Shown here one piece after another: positions 26,302 to 35,459 of a DNA stretch of 64,000 nucleotides (the first letter of the stretch is position 1; the number at the start of each line of letters is the position of its first letter). The position numbers were made by a program, and so were the translations under genes. The notes beneath the pieces were generated by a model. That model saw only the letters and a program-made list of their open reading frames with translations, made no database searches and was not told where the DNA came from. The stretch comes from Oscillospiraceae bacterium (GTDB lineage Bacteria > Bacillota_A > Clostridia > Oscillospirales > Ruminococcaceae): assembly GCA_017523995.1 (NCBI GenBank), contig JAFWUX010000066.1:1-64000 (forward strand), written 5' to 3'.

Positions 26302-27363
26302 ATGAAGCTGAAAAAGAAAATTGTCATCGCAGCGCTGATCATTGCGGCTGCGGGCGGCGGTTCGTTTCCGCTGGGGCGGTTGATCTCTGACCGGATATTG
26401 TTCAGCAAATCCGAGGATGAAATCTACGCGCAGATGAAAAACGTATCATCTGAGAAACTCATCAAAAAGATCAACCGTTTCGAGAAAAAGCTGCCCGCAA
26501 TGCCGGATAAAACCGCATTGGTGCCGTTCTATACTGCGCTGATGGAGAAAGCAGGCGATTTTTCCGAAGAACAGTTGATCACACTGATTCAGGATCAGGA
26601 TACGCTTGCCGGTATCGAAACGGTACTGGTGGAGATGTACGCTGCGGACGGTTATGACAGTTCGGCCATTCGCCCGCTGCTGGATGATCCGGAAATTGAA
26701 GAAAATACAAAAGCATGTATTGTATCAAACTGCGATTTTTCAAAGGATGATCTGTGTGACATTTTCCGCAAATATGACGGCTTGACTGCCGTAACCGCGA
26801 TGAAAAAGATCGCGAATACTGATTCGGATGCTGCGATGCAGCTGGTCGATGAATTTGTAAAGTCCGACAGTCAGTCCGCTGAGAAGTATCAATCTGTCTG
26901 CCTCGGCATTGCACAGTATTATGAGGAGCATCATACTGCGCAAGATCTTGAAGCAATGCAGACTGTTTATATTCCGATGCTCAAACAGATTTATGAACAG
27001 AATCCGTCGAAGCTTGTCAGGAATCAGGCTGTCTACGCAATGGCAAGAATCTGTGATTACGGGTTGTTTACATGGCTCATTGAAAATGAGAGCATAGATG
27101 ACTTGCTGAAAATCAGCGTGATTGAACGGAATTACAGGCTGATGAAAGCGCAGGTTTCGCGTGCAGAATCGGAAGAGGACATACGTGCCGTTATGGAAGC
27201 AATGCGGATTCTCCCGACGCTTGAAATCGCGGATGCAATGCAGCAGGCTGTGGACGCTGGAAATCTGCCTGCTTCGGCAGAATTGCGCTCGCTGATTGAT
27301 GAGATCAGGAGAGAGGGCGTTCCTGCGGTCGATAAATACGAAAAATGGATACAACCGGAATAG
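26302..27363 (+). CDS. Membrane-anchored helical-repeat protein of unknown function (353 aa)
   Basis: No family recognised. Residues 5-28 form a single hydrophobic segment (KIVIAALIIAAAGGGSF), a signal anchor or uncleaved signal peptide with no lipobox. The rest is almost entirely helical and acidic, with units of about 30-40 residues such as SEKLIKKINRFEKKLPAMPD, FYTALMEKAGDFSEEQLITL and NPSKLVRNQAVYAMARICDY that suggest HEAT- or TPR-like repeats exposed outside the membrane. GTGGGGTGATG precedes the ATG. It lies 32 bases after another membrane-anchored unknown and ends at a terminator. Confidence 0.65.
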   Translation: MKLKKKIVIAALIIAAAGGGSFPLGRLISDRILFSKSEDEIYAQMKNVSSEKLIKKINRFEKKLPAMPDKTALVPFYTALMEKAGDFSEEQLITLIQDQDTLAGIETVLVEMYAADGYDSSAIRPLLDDPEIEENTKACIVSNCDFSKDDLCDIFRKYDGLTAVTAMKKIANTDSDAAMQLVDEFVKSDSQSAEKYQSVCLGIAQYYEEHHTAQDLEAMQTVYIPMLKQIYEQNPSKLVRNQAVYAMARICDYGLFTWLIENESIDDLLKISVIERNYRLMKAQVSRAESEEDIRAVMEAMRILPTLEIADAMQQAVDAGNLPASAELRSLIDEIRREGVPAVDKYEKWIQPE

Positions 27364-27404
27364 AAAAACGGCAGGGATTATGACGGATACCCATATAGAA
27401 GTTT

Positions 27405-27448
27405 TGCCCCGAAGCGTTTTAAAGCTCTTCGGGGCATCGTATTTTTTC
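27405..27448 (+). terminator. Terminator between converging genes
   Basis: TGCCCCGAAG (27405-27414) pairs with CTTCGGGGCA (27427-27436), followed by TCGTATTTTTT. Confidence 0.8.
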
Positions 27449-27468
27449 CTGTTCAGTTAAATCAGAAT

Positions 27469-28563
27469 TTAACTATCTAATCCGTCAACGAATGACTTTA
27501 TGACCTCGCCGCATTCTTCCGGCTTCTGCTCATAGATCATATGATCGCCGCCCAGCAGGACGACTTCACAGTTTCCCATTTTCTCGGCATAGGGATAGAT
27601 GATATCCTGTCTCAGTTTTTCTGTTTGTTCTAACTGTTCCTGTATTTTTTCATCAGATATTCCTGCACTTTCAGGAGCTTTCAGATGGTTCTTTGTTTTC
27701 AGAGCAGAGAACCAGTTCAAATATTCACGAAATTCTTCTTTTGTTTGATATCCATAGCTTGCACAAATATACAGCTTTGGAACATCATTTGTAATAATGC
27801 TGTCCCATCCGGTCTGACCGTTCTGCGGCAGCAGACAGCTTTCTGATGTCGGCGCAATCGAATCCTCTGTTATCAGTTCAAGCGCATCACATAGATATTG
27901 TTCTTCCTCGGAATAATTATCCGGCAGAAGATAATAGTTTTGTCTGAGCGCATATCTGCTGAAACCGAGCTTTGCAAGAAATACCAATGCTTTATCACTG
28001 AAACCGACTGTACTTTCAGGCTCGTCATCAAACGCATTTTCACTGAGCTGTGTACCGTCAACAAAAACGACTGCTTCGATCTCATCGGGATATTTGCTTG
28101 ACCAGTAATTCGCATAAGCTCCGCCAATGGAATGCGGCATGAGGATATACGGTGCCTTGATGCCCGCATTTTGCAGTGCCTTGCGGTAATCCTCGACAAT
28201 ATATTCCGTTGTCATCTCATGATCGGTGTCATCGCTGAAACCGTAACCTGCACGGTCAATAAATACGACCGTATTATCCTTTTCAAGGACATCCGTCATC
28301 TGCCGTTCGGCTACGGAATAATCTCCCATACCAAGACCTGCAAGCGCCACGATCGTGTGCTTGCCGTTTTCGCTGCCGAATTTCGCAACATTCAGCGAAT
28401 AGTTACCGACTGACACAGGATTGTAATAGCCCTTCTCTTTGAGCAGTGCCGTCTCCTGATTTGTCTGAACTCTATGAATGATGAATGTGACCAGAGTGAA
28501 CAGCAGAAGTAATATCAGTAAAATCAGCAATATTCGCCCTGTCATCTTTATTGCTTTCTTCAT
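27469..28563 (-). CDS. Membrane-anchored alpha/beta hydrolase
   Basis: A 364-residue protein with an N-terminal transmembrane helix (about 8-30, very leucine-rich) and an alpha/beta-hydrolase domain (about 50-360). The oxyanion region is VALAGLGMGDYS, FIDRAGYGFSDD is the conserved second strand-loop, the nucleophile elbow is PHSIGG (Ser at about 152), and the likely catalytic His is in GGDHMIYEQ near residue 344; the acidic residue is probably D in this second half. The hydrolase domain is expected outside the cell. Substrate is unknown; such proteins range from esterases to peptidases. The gene is AT-richer than its neighbours, which may point to acquisition. It has its own near-perfect promoter and a leader of about 130 bases. 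Confidence 0.82.
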   Translation of the reverse strand: MKKAIKMTGRILLILLILLLLFTLVTFIIHRVQTNQETALLKEKGYYNPVSVGNYSLNVAKFGSENGKHTIVALAGLGMGDYSVAERQMTDVLEKDNTVVFIDRAGYGFSDDTDHEMTTEYIVEDYRKALQNAGIKAPYILMPHSIGGAYANYWSSKYPDEIEAVVFVDGTQLSENAFDDEPESTVGFSDKALVFLAKLGFSRYALRQNYYLLPDNYSEEEQYLCDALELITEDSIAPTSESCLLPQNGQTGWDSIITNDVPKLYICASYGYQTKEEFREYLNWFSALKTKNHLKAPESAGISDEKIQEQLEQTEKLRQDIIYPYAEKMGNCEVVLLGGDHMIYEQKPEECGEVIKSFVDGLDS

Positions 28564-28701
28564 TAGAATGCTCCTTATAAATTCTGATTTACAGCAATAA
28601 GCTTCCGAAAACCAGTGTACTGAAAGATGCGCATAACGCTTCCGGAAAGCTTTAGAATAACGGCTGTCGGCACTGCCGACAAATTCCGATTTATGCTAGT
28701 A

Positions 28702-28730
28702 ATTATAGCACAGTATTGAAGGTCTGTCAA
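28702..28730 (-). promoter_or_regulatory. Perfect-consensus sigma-A promoter of the hydrolase gene
   Basis: On the minus strand TTGACA (28725-28730), 17-base spacer, TATAAT (28702-28707), an exact consensus. A short GTCGGCA/TGCCGAC hairpin lies in the leader; otherwise 28564-28700 shows nothing. Confidence 0.88.
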
Positions 28731-28736
28731 TGGAAA

Positions 28737-28777
28737 CGCCATAGTACTTCTGACTTTGTATCAGAAATACTATGGCG
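28737..28777. terminator. 17-bp stem-loop between the cellulase stop and the hydrolase promoter
   Basis: CGCCATAGTACTTCTGA (28737-28753) pairs with TCAGAAATACTATGGCG (28761-28777) with a single mismatch around a 7-base loop. On the minus strand it follows the cellulase gene by about 50 bases but has only a short, impure T run after it. It abuts the -35 box of the next promoter, so it may also serve as an operator. Confidence 0.5.
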
Positions 28778-28824
28778 AAAAACTTCTTTATCAGCGCAGC
28801 ACTTATGTTCCCTGCCGTTTCTGT

Positions 28825-31167
28825 TTACTTTTTCAGGATCAGTTGCTTGAGCAGCGTTGCATCGCGGATGTCAATGCATTTGTCGCCGTTGAAATCGAAC
28901 TGTGCGGCGATTTCCGGCGTTTCAAACGGCTTTTCGGTCAGCAGGTGCTGATAGAGCCGCTTGAGCTGTGCTGCGGTATAGACCTTGTCGGGCTTTGTGC
29001 CGTCCGGTTCGGTGCCGCCGACAAGCTTGCCGTCCGCATAGACACAGACATACGGGCAGCGCTTTGCGAGATCGACACCGCCGACGATGTTGTCATACTC
29101 CTCGCCGATGTCCTCCATGCCCTGCAGACTCCAGTCATTTGAGGGATCCCACTTGTCACCGTAGTACATGCCGAGAATCAGCTGATATTTCTTGTTTGAG
29201 TTCGCGATGGCGTAATCCGGCCACGCAATCTCGACATAGTAGATATCGTCCTTGTATTGCTTCGGCTTCGAGCAGACAGCCTCGCGGTCATCGACCTCAG
29301 TCTGCACCTGATCGTAGGTCTTTTCCTGCACAAAGTTTGCCGGAATGCCGGTGTTGTTCTCGAATTCCTTGATGCTGAAATAATAGCGGATGGAAAGATC
29401 AGTATGCGGCTCGAGTGAATCCGTATTGACAAAGAACGTCAGCTTGGTGACGCCTGCGCCGGTTGTCTCGGGCGAGTCGGTGTAATAGCCGGAGACCCAG
29501 AAGTCATTGCCGGAGAACAGATCGTTGTCATCTTCCTTCTCGGGGGGCGGGAAGTCCGGTGTCGGCTGCATGGATTTGTCACCGTAGCGCAGATAAAGAC
29601 CTGCCGCTGCGCCGACAAACGCGGCATTGTAGTCGATTGTGACCTCGTTGTCGATCCAGTCATTTGTGGTGTCGCTGTGCTTGTCGTTGGAGCGCGGGCC
29701 GCCGACGAGTGCGCCCCAGAGCACATGCTTATGCTCGCCGGGATCCTCCGCCATGGTCAGCCCGGATGCTGCACGGTGATGCGGATACTTCGCGGAATTC
29801 TCCGCATATCCGACCACATAGCAGCGGTCGAGCGGGTTGTCGCCGAGCAGATATTCCATCTGACCGAGTGCCCATTCCGAGAAGTGATAATCCTCCTGTT
29901 TGGGATCGTAGACATCCTTGCCGTTCTGGTATTTGTCATAGACAAGCGCGGTGAACTGCGCTGCGGTGTTGTAGCGCGCCGAGCCCCATTCATCGAGCCA
30001 GAAGTATCCGGCGGCGGTGTTTTTGCCGACCTCGCCGGTGATATAGCCGTTGAGCGCTTTTGCGGTCATCTCCCAGAAGTTGAGCTTCTCATACTTGCCT
30101 CTGCCGATCGCGACGCGCGTTTCCTCGCAGATTTCGGGGTACTGATCCTGAATTCTGCCAAAGATGATCGAGACGCCGTTCCACATATCGTTCCAGCAGA
30201 GGACATATCCGGGCGGCGCATAGTAATCGTCATATTTGAGCGCCTGATCGAGATACCAGTGATCCTCCGTGATCAGATAGAGCCAGCCGGCGGCAAAACA
30301 GAAATCATCCTCCCACTTGCTGGACGTGTAAAATGACGCAGGGCCGTCTGCGCCCTTGCCGACAGCCTTCTCATTTTTTGCGGCGAAGCTGAACAGCGCT
30401 TTGGCGTAATCGAGGCACTGCTCCGCGTATTTTTTGTCGGTCTCGAGGAAGTTGTAGTAGTTGATCGCGAGCGCTGCCGCAGCCTCGGAGACATCGTCTG
30501 TTGTCGGCAGATCGGCGGTTGCAAAGAACGCCGGACGCTCCATCGCGTCGATTTCAGGCGCCTGCCAGTATTTGTGATCGACCGCGCCGTCACCGACCTG
30601 ATAGCAGAACGCAATGACATCGCCTTTGTCATCGCGGAAGGTGCTGCGCATGAAATAATCGCAGAAGTGACGCAGGATCGTCTCGGTGTGTGCCTGCTCG
30701 CCGATGGTCTCGTAGGCATCGCGGAATTCGTAGTATCCCCACGAGACAACCGATGCAGCATAGGCTTCCGGCAGACCGAACTTGACATGGTCGCCCGCAT
30801 CGTGATAGCCGCCGGAGACATCGACCGTGCCGTCGCCGTCCGGATCGAGGATATCTGCGTACTGCTTCATGAACGCGGCAGAGAGATTCGTGCCGCCGGT
30901 TTTGGCGTCATAGGGCTGCAGCGGCACCTTTGCGTCATAGATATGGCAGTCGCCGCGCCACGGCAGCAGGCTCTCCTTTGTGACACCGGTTCCGCACATA
31001 TTGGCATCGTAGAAATAGAGCGAATACTGGAGCAGCTTGGCAAAATTTGTTTCCGGCTCCTGATAATCCGCCTTGTGCGGAAGCGCGGTCGCATCGGCGG
31101 GAATCTGCACGGCACCGAAGACTGCCGCAGCCGCAAGAAGCATGGCGGTAAAGCGTTTTCCTTTCAT
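28825..31167 (-). CDS. GH9 cellulase with CBM3c-like module and dockerin
   Basis: A secreted 780-residue cellulosomal endoglucanase, probably processive. The ATG at 31167 is chosen for its AAAGGA site. Signal peptide 1-28. The GH9 (alpha/alpha)6 barrel spans about 35-535: catalytic base motif YHDAGDHVKF (D123, D126), signature YPHHRAASG (H463/H464), and DNEVTIDYNAAFV with acid E508. Residues about 550-705 match a family 3c carbohydrate-binding module (DFWVSGYYTDSPETTGAG, YYVEIAWPDYAI), which in Cel9-type enzymes feeds the glucan chain into the active site. The C-terminal dockerin (about 720-780) has one good calcium loop, DFNGDKCIDIRDA; the first loop (DGTKPDKVYTAA) lacks the usual Asp/Asn ligands although its helix is kept. 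Single gene with its own promoter. Confidence 0.95.
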   Translation of the reverse strand: MKGKRFTAMLLAAAAVFGAVQIPADATALPHKADYQEPETNFAKLLQYSLYFYDANMCGTGVTKESLLPWRGDCHIYDAKVPLQPYDAKTGGTNLSAAFMKQYADILDPDGDGTVDVSGGYHDAGDHVKFGLPEAYAASVVSWGYYEFRDAYETIGEQAHTETILRHFCDYFMRSTFRDDKGDVIAFCYQVGDGAVDHKYWQAPEIDAMERPAFFATADLPTTDDVSEAAAALAINYYNFLETDKKYAEQCLDYAKALFSFAAKNEKAVGKGADGPASFYTSSKWEDDFCFAAGWLYLITEDHWYLDQALKYDDYYAPPGYVLCWNDMWNGVSIIFGRIQDQYPEICEETRVAIGRGKYEKLNFWEMTAKALNGYITGEVGKNTAAGYFWLDEWGSARYNTAAQFTALVYDKYQNGKDVYDPKQEDYHFSEWALGQMEYLLGDNPLDRCYVVGYAENSAKYPHHRAASGLTMAEDPGEHKHVLWGALVGGPRSNDKHSDTTNDWIDNEVTIDYNAAFVGAAAGLYLRYGDKSMQPTPDFPPPEKEDDNDLFSGNDFWVSGYYTDSPETTGAGVTKLTFFVNTDSLEPHTDLSIRYYFSIKEFENNTGIPANFVQEKTYDQVQTEVDDREAVCSKPKQYKDDIYYVEIAWPDYAIANSNKKYQLILGMYYGDKWDPSNDWSLQGMEDIGEEYDNIVGGVDLAKRCPYVCVYADGKLVGGTEPDGTKPDKVYTAAQLKRLYQHLLTEKPFETPEIAAQFDFNGDKCIDIRDATLLKQLILKK

Positions 31168-31216
31168 GAAATCATCCTTTCTGTTTCTGACCGGAATCCG
31201 GCAGAATACCAATTCT

Positions 31217-31245
31217 ATTGTACATGAAAAATGGCAATTTGTCTA
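31217..31245 (-). promoter_or_regulatory. Sigma-A promoter of the GH9 gene
   Basis: On the minus strand TAGACA (31240-31245), 17-base spacer, TACAAT (31217-31222). Confidence 0.6.
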
Positions 31246-31340
31246 TGCAGGAATTGCGGTTTCCGGCAATTATTTTCTCAAAGAACACCCTTTTAGTCGG
31301 AATGCACAACAAAATCTCTGTAAAATTTTATGTAAAACTG

Positions 31341-31369
31341 TTGAAAATCGAGACGATATATGTTATAAT
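31341..31369 (+). promoter_or_regulatory. Sigma-A promoter of the HD-GYP gene
   Basis: TTGAAA (31341-31346), 17-base spacer, TATAAT (31364-31369); the start at 31438 follows GGCAGGG. Confidence 0.78.
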
Positions 31370-31437
31370 AGGGTATCCGCTGAAACAATATACTGCAAAT
31401 GTGACACGCAAATTCAATTGAAAGGCAGGGATTTGAT

Positions 31438-33594
31438 ATGTCAGAAAAGCTGTCTGCACCGTCGGAACACAGCAATTTGAAGCACAATTATATAACAACC
31501 ATGCTCTGTCTTGCCGGAATTGCGCTGAATCTGATCCTGTGTGAAATTGCAGGACGGCTTCAGCTTCCGCTGTATCTGGATACGGTCGGAAGTGTTGCTG
31601 TGGCGATCATGGGCGGCTATCTGCCGGGCGTGATCGTCGGATTTGCAACGAATATGCTCAAAAGCATCACCGATCCGTCTGCGATGTATTACGGCGTCCT
31701 CAATGTCCTGATTGCGCTGACGGCATCGCTTTTTGCGAAAAAGCAGTATTTCCGCAAGCTGCCCGGAATCCTGCTGACAATGGTTGTCTTTACACTGATC
31801 GGCGGCGGGCTCGGTACCCTGATTCCGTGGTATCTGGATGATGTTGCGTTTGACAGCGAATCGCTGAGCGCTGCCATATACGGGACAGGGCATTTCAATC
31901 AGATTTCTGCGCATCTGCTTGCAAATCTTGCCGCGGATTTTCTCGATAAGGCGGTATCGGTTCTGCTGGTGCTGCTGATCGTGCATCTGCTGCCTGAGAA
32001 AATTCACAGCATGTTCCGGTTCAACGGCTGGATGCAGACGCCGCTTTCGCCGGAGGAGACATCCGCTGCAAAGCGCTCAAATTCCCGCGTGATGTCGCTG
32101 CGGACGAAAATCCTGCTGGTGCTGAGTATCTCGCTGATTCTGGTTTCGGTCGGCGCGACGGCGATCAGCATTCATCTTTACGGTGTTGCTCTGATCCGGG
32201 ATCACACAAAGCTTGCGGAGGGCACGGCGTCCATTGCAGCGAGTGCGCTGGATCCGGATAAAGTCGGGCAATATCTGCAGGAGGGCGAATCTGCCGAGGG
32301 CTATGCCGAAATGGAAAAGCTGCTCTATGATATCCGCGAGAGCTCGACTGATATCCTGTATCTGTATGTCTATCAGATTCGCGAGGACGGCTGCCATGTT
32401 GTGTTTGACCTCGATACTGAGGAGCAGGCAGGCGCCGCGCCCGGCGAGGTGATTCCGTTCGATGAATCATTCTCCGCGTATATCCCGAAGCTTCTGCGCG
32501 GCGAACAGATCGACCCGATCATCACCGATGATACCTATGGCTGGCTGCTGACATCCTATCAGCCGGTTTATGACAGCAGCGGGAACTGCGTCTGCTATGC
32601 GGCTGCGGATATCTCAATGGATCAGATCGGCATTACCGAGCGCAAATTCTTCATCCAGATGCTCTCGCTGTTTCTCGGTTTCTTCATCCTGATTTTCTGC
32701 GTGGTGCGCTGGCTGATCGAGTATCACATTATTCTGCCGGTGAATTCAATTGCACGCAGCACGGGTACATTCGCCTATGATTCCGAATCCGCGCGTGAGA
32801 ACAGCATTGAGCGCATCCGCGAGCTGAACATCCATACCGGTGACGAGGTTGAAAACCTCTATCACGCAATCGCGAAAACCTCGGATGACAGCATGCGCTA
32901 TGTTGCGGATGTGCAGGAGAAAACAGCGCAGCTCTCCAAGATGCAGCGTGCACTGATCATGGTGCTCGCGGATATCGTGGAAAGCCGCGACAAAAACACC
33001 GGCGCGCATGTCCGCAAGACGGCAGCCTATACGGAGATCATCCTGAACGAGATGCGCAAAAAGGGATTCTATGCCGATCAGCTGACCGATGAGTTCATCT
33101 CGGATGTGGTCAATTCGGCGCCGCTGCACGATGTCGGAAAGATTCAGGTGCCGGATGCGATTCTGAACAAACCGGGCAGGCTGAATGACGATGAATTCGG
33201 GATCATGAAAACGCACACCACCGCGGGCAGGGATATCATCTCGCAGGCGATTGAGCTGGTTCCGGTCTCGGGCTATCTCAATGAGGCGCGCAATCTGGCG
33301 GCATATCACCATGAAAAATGGGACGGCTCCGGCTATCCGAACGGCATTGCGGGCGAGGAGATTCCACTCTCTGCGCGTGTTATGGCGGTTGCGGATGTGT
33401 TTGACGCACTGGTCTCCAATCGCAGCTACAAAAAGCCGTTTACCTTTGAGGAGGCAATGAAGATCATCACGGAAGGTTCGGGCAGACATTTTGATCCGCT
33501 GATTGTTGAGGCGTTTGTCAGCGCTGAGGATGAGGTGCGGCGCGTCGAAAACGAATTCAGCCAGATGACAAACGAATCCGGCTGCTTCAAATGA
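31438..33594 (+). CDS. Membrane sensor with HD-GYP domain (predicted cyclic-di-GMP phosphodiesterase)
   Basis: A 718-residue protein in four parts. Residues about 20-190 form five or six helices resembling an ECF-transporter S component (LDTVGSVAVAIMGGYLPGVI, TNMLKSITDPSAMYYGVLNV). A further helix (about 222-245) leads to an extracellular Cache-like sensor (about 250-395), then a helix (about 400-425) and a HAMP-like linker. The HD-GYP domain covers about 500-700: SAPLHDVGKIQVPDAIL carries the HD pair, HHEKWDGSGYPNG the second His and GYP motif, then RVMAVADVFDAL. All metal ligands seem present, so it should hydrolyse a cyclic dinucleotide. The combination of a vitamin-transporter-like membrane domain with a Cache sensor suggests direct ligand sensing in the membrane; the ligand is unknown. 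It is a single gene. Confidence 0.87.
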   Translation: MSEKLSAPSEHSNLKHNYITTMLCLAGIALNLILCEIAGRLQLPLYLDTVGSVAVAIMGGYLPGVIVGFATNMLKSITDPSAMYYGVLNVLIALTASLFAKKQYFRKLPGILLTMVVFTLIGGGLGTLIPWYLDDVAFDSESLSAAIYGTGHFNQISAHLLANLAADFLDKAVSVLLVLLIVHLLPEKIHSMFRFNGWMQTPLSPEETSAAKRSNSRVMSLRTKILLVLSISLILVSVGATAISIHLYGVALIRDHTKLAEGTASIAASALDPDKVGQYLQEGESAEGYAEMEKLLYDIRESSTDILYLYVYQIREDGCHVVFDLDTEEQAGAAPGEVIPFDESFSAYIPKLLRGEQIDPIITDDTYGWLLTSYQPVYDSSGNCVCYAAADISMDQIGITERKFFIQMLSLFLGFFILIFCVVRWLIEYHIILPVNSIARSTGTFAYDSESARENSIERIRELNIHTGDEVENLYHAIAKTSDDSMRYVADVQEKTAQLSKMQRALIMVLADIVESRDKNTGAHVRKTAAYTEIILNEMRKKGFYADQLTDEFISDVVNSAPLHDVGKIQVPDAILNKPGRLNDDEFGIMKTHTTAGRDIISQAIELVPVSGYLNEARNLAAYHHEKWDGSGYPNGIAGEEIPLSARVMAVADVFDALVSNRSYKKPFTFEEAMKIITEGSGRHFDPLIVEAFVSAEDEVRRVENEFSQMTNESGCFK

Positions 33595-33602
33595 TACAGA
33601 AA

Positions 33603-33638
33603 ACGGACTGCTTCAAAAGCGAAGCAGTCCGTATTTTA
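33603..33638. terminator. Bidirectional terminator between the HD-GYP and histidine kinase genes
   Basis: ACGGACTGCTTC (33603-33614) and GAAGCAGTCCGT (33621-33632) form a perfect 12-bp stem, with A/T runs on both sides. Confidence 0.9.
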
Positions 33639-34526
33639 TGTCTTTGAGCAGGGCAGCCTGACAAGCACGCGCAGAATGCCGTCTTCGGATTCCGCTGTGA
33701 TCGTGCCGCCCATTTGCTCAGTCAGCGTGCGCGCGATGGACAGCCCGAGACCGGTTGCGTGCTGTGCGGATTCGACCGTGTAAAAGCGGTCGAACAGATG
33801 CTCAAGCTGTGTCACTGAGATCGGATCGGTGTGGTTTGCAAAGATGAGCAGTCCGTCTTGCGAGAGAGAAATCTGCAGATCGCCTTTGCTGTACTTCATC
33901 GCATTTTGCAGCAGATTCGAGATAATTCGCGAAAGCGCAGTCGGGACGCAATTGCAGTAGACCTTCTGCTCCGGCATCGTGATTTCCGGTGTGATGCCGC
34001 GGCTGACCAGAGCACCGTAAAATCCCGCGATGCTCTCCTCAAGCAGCGCGTTGAGACAGACTGTTTCCGGCTCTGCATCGCTGTCATCGGAGAGGATCAG
34101 CGAATAGCGGAACAGCTCCTCTGTGAGCGTCTGCATCTGATCGGTGCGCTCAGCGATGATTTGGAGATAGCGTTCGGCGTCCGGCGACTTCTGCTCCGTC
34201 TGCAGCAGATCAAGATAGCCCTTGATTGCCGTCAGCGGCGTGCGCAGATCGTGCGAGATGCTCGTGACGGCGTTTTTCAGTTCCAGATCGCCGCGCTGAT
34301 AGCGTAGCTGCTGTTTGCGGAGCACATCAAGCTGCTGATTGAGCTTTGCAGCAATCGCACGGAGCTCTTTGTCTCTGCCGGAAAGATAGAGCGAGAGATT
34401 TGTATCCCCTTTGAGCTTTTCATCGAGCTGCTGCATCAGATTACGCAGGTCGGATTTCAGCAGGTGATGCCGGATCAGCATACACAGCATCCCGAACGCG
34501 AAAACACCTGCTATGATCCATGGCAT
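33636..34526 (-). CDS. Short sensor histidine kinase of an ABC-linked two-component system
   Basis: A 296-residue kinase. The ATG at 34526 is chosen because AGAGGTG is six bases upstream; an overlapping GTG at 34535 lies inside that site. It has only one clear transmembrane helix (about 3-22) and no extracellular domain, then HAMP-like helices, the HisKA box SISHDLRTPLTAIKGYLDLL and the ATPase domain (N box ISNLLQNAMKYS, G box TGLGLSIART). Kinases with so little outside sequence often sense through a partner transporter. It is the last gene of the order regulator - ABC ATPase - permease - kinase, which resembles peptide-antibiotic detoxification modules. Confidence 0.88.
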   Translation of the reverse strand: MPWIIAGVFAFGMLCMLIRHHLLKSDLRNLMQQLDEKLKGDTNLSLYLSGRDKELRAIAAKLNQQLDVLRKQQLRYQRGDLELKNAVTSISHDLRTPLTAIKGYLDLLQTEQKSPDAERYLQIIAERTDQMQTLTEELFRYSLILSDDSDAEPETVCLNALLEESIAGFYGALVSRGITPEITMPEQKVYCNCVPTALSRIISNLLQNAMKYSKGDLQISLSQDGLLIFANHTDPISVTQLEHLFDRFYTVESAQHATGLGLSIARTLTEQMGGTITAESEDGILRVLVRLPCSKT

Positions 34527-34541
34527 ATCTTTCACCTCTGT

Positions 34542-35459
34542 TTATTTCAGATTGCGCTTGCGGAACAGCAGCGTTCCGCCTGCGGCGATCATGATGATCG
34601 CTGCGAGCTGGTAACAGGGGAGCACCCGGATGCGCCGCAGATGCCGGTTCAGATAGGCTTCGGTTTGCTGCTTCCGCAGCTTCATCAGTGTATTTTCCTG
34701 TTCGTTGCTTGATGTGGGGGCATAGTAAGTAAGGTATTCCATATTCAGCGGAATGTACCAGAGGATATGCTCGCTGACCGCCTGCATCGGAAGAATGCGG
34801 ATTGTCTGTTCCAGAACATCACGCGCAGGAGACGGAACATAATCGAAATCACGTGTGCTTTCGATTTTCGTGGGATTCGTTTGTGAGGGGGAGTAGTAGA
34901 ATTCTTCAATATCAAGCGCCATTGTACCCAGATTGGAAGCGCCGGTCAGCAGGAGCAGCCCGAGGATTGTGCACAGCGTGATCAGAGTCTGCCGCGGGGT
35001 GAGCAGGAATCCTGTCACCGCAATGCAGGAAACTGCAATATAGGTCAGCAGCATCGAAAGAAAGAAGAATGCGGTATATTCCTTTTCGATTTTCAAAATG
35101 GTGACGGGCAGCAGAAACAGCGCGCCCTGTATTGCGCCGAAAATACCGGTGACAAGGTATTTACTGAGAAAGACCTGTGCCTTGGTGTATCCGCCGAGCA
35201 GAAAATTCCGCAGCGCGCCGCTGCTCAAATTTGCACTCTCCATGAAGATCACAGACGTCAGGGTTGCGCCGAGAGACAGCGCAAAAAATACCGCAAACAA
35301 TTTGCTGAACTGCTCCTTCTCAAACGGTCCGTCGCTGAGATACAGCTGCGTTGCAAGAAACACACTGATGCAGCTCAGCATGAGATTCCAGATTGTGACG
35401 GCAGCGACTTCCCACCGGAACAGATAACGCTTGAAATGTACCCGAATCAGATTTCTCAT
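34542..35459 (-). CDS. ABC transporter permease (ABC-2 type, antibiotic-resistance-like)
   Basis: A 305-residue membrane protein with about six transmembrane helices (first near 18-40). It has the layout of BcrB/LanE-type permeases: one long extracellular loop (about 190-265, LDIEEFYYSPSQTNPTKIES to YAPTSSNEQENTLMKLR) before the last helix. The start overlaps the ATPase stop by four bases (ATGA), so the two are coupled. With the ATPase it probably removes a membrane-active peptide or antibiotic, sensed by the adjoining two-component system. The actual substrate is not known. Confidence 0.78.
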   Translation of the reverse strand: MRNLIRVHFKRYLFRWEVAAVTIWNLMLSCISVFLATQLYLSDGPFEKEQFSKLFAVFFALSLGATLTSVIFMESANLSSGALRNFLLGGYTKAQVFLSKYLVTGIFGAIQGALFLLPVTILKIEKEYTAFFFLSMLLTYIAVSCIAVTGFLLTPRQTLITLCTILGLLLLTGASNLGTMALDIEEFYYSPSQTNPTKIESTRDFDYVPSPARDVLEQTIRILPMQAVSEHILWYIPLNMEYLTYYAPTSSNEQENTLMKLRKQQTEAYLNRHLRRIRVLPCYQLAAIIMIAAGGTLLFRKRNLK

